From Leucocoprinus leucothites (taxonomy: Eukaryota > Basidiomycota > Agaricomycetes > Agaricales > Agaricaceae): a DNA stretch of 64,000 bases. The stretch spans positions 2,542,001-2,606,000 of the forward strand of contig JAACJO010000004.1 of assembly GCA_013368445.1 (NCBI GenBank), given 5' to 3'. A program made the translations under genes and the position numbers. Shown piece by piece: positions 63,585-64,000 of the stretch; position 1 is the stretch's first letter, and the number at the start of each line of letters is the position of its first letter. The notes below the pieces were generated by a model, which saw only the letters and a list, made by a program, of their open reading frames with translations, was not told the DNA's origin and searched no databases.

Positions 63585-64000
63585 TCTGGTTCGATGAGAT
63601 CGGTGTGAGTGGATATGGGTAGAAATCCAGCCCCATTATTTCCTTTTTTTCAGAATGAAAAGTGACCATGTGGGTACTTAGTTTTCTATCTCGCAGCTGA
63701 ATCACAATCCTCCTTGAACCTGACAGATGACTTGAGCGCGACATGACTAATGGTTTTACATGTCTGAGGGTCAAATCCTGAAGAAAAAGCTCCGTCAAAA
63801 TCCCGTGAGCTTTCAGCCTCTGGTGTTGAGCACGAATCTCAGAAAAAGGTCGGCCAAGAACCACGAAAGCAAAAAGCGACGGTATTGACGAACACACTAG
63901 TGATTGCAATCTCTCGCTCAGATAAACGGGGCTCTTCTACAGACCATCTGATCGTGCTTCCGTGGGACCGGACAGGACAAGAATTCAATCATATAGGTGA
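63585..64000. other. Right window edge, upstream of the GST, no supported gene
   Basis: A long minus-strand frame (to 63909) overlaps the GST first exon in the shifted frame, which explains its length. Nothing else is recognised. Confidence 0.45.

Overview
The window is a piece of a basidiomycete chromosome, most likely an Agaricomycete (mushroom-forming fungus). Genes are split by many short introns of about 50-100 nt. The recognisable proteins are fungal: a SNF1-activating/CaMKK-type kinase, a DUF1752 (areA GATA-like) protein, kinetochore Mis13/Dsn1, an extracellular GH31 glucosidase and an agaric-type NACHT protein. Every exon model below was built by eye from GT-AG (and some GC-AG) junctions and checked for reading phase. 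Homology calls are from recognition, not from a search.

Layout. 1-1728 (-): CDF zinc transporter, cut by the window edge. 5059-7943 (+): PLP aromatic/kynurenine-type aminotransferase, copy 1. 10833-11230 (+): a 54-residue cysteine-rich microprotein. 11424-14935 (+): Ser/Thr kinase. 21645-23938 (+): NACHT ATPase. About 24.3-36.2 kb: a transposon island that has lost almost all CpG dinucleotides. It holds a TET/JBP-like 2OG-Fe(II) dioxygenase remnant, a solo LTR, a second LTR candidate, a Tc1/mariner element with 215-bp inverted ends, a broken membrane-protein gene, and several unrecognised open stretches. 38364-43124 (-): a 1546-residue DUF1752 protein. 44755-52612: a tandem duplication carrying two small secreted proteins. 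52932-56309 (-): GH31 glucosidase. 57097-59201 (+): aminotransferase copy 2. 59578-62144 (+): Mis13/Dsn1. 62830-63584 (-): a broken glutathione S-transferase.

The most interesting signals are these. (1) Aminotransferase copy 2 keeps all eleven exons open but has lost the PLP Schiff-base lysine (K to N) and, by the only in-phase splice, the PLP-ring aspartate (D to H); this looks like a pseudo-enzyme. (2) At least six introns use a GC donor, including one pair of young paralogs where one has GC and the other GT. (3) The transposon island shows the footprint of cytosine methylation and deamination directly. A repeat with intact CpGs outside the island has a copy inside in which eight of nine CpGs are TG or CA. 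One solo LTR has target-site copies GACAT and GATGT, the two products expected from GACGT. Three different genes in the island carry TGA where CGA is expected. The island also holds the remains of a TET/JBP-type gene, a family that acts on 5-methylcytosine. (4) Both aminotransferase copies need the same 10-nt microexon.

Long stretches (about 1.7-5.0, 8-10.8, 15-21.6 and 43.2-48.7 kb) show no gene that I can support.
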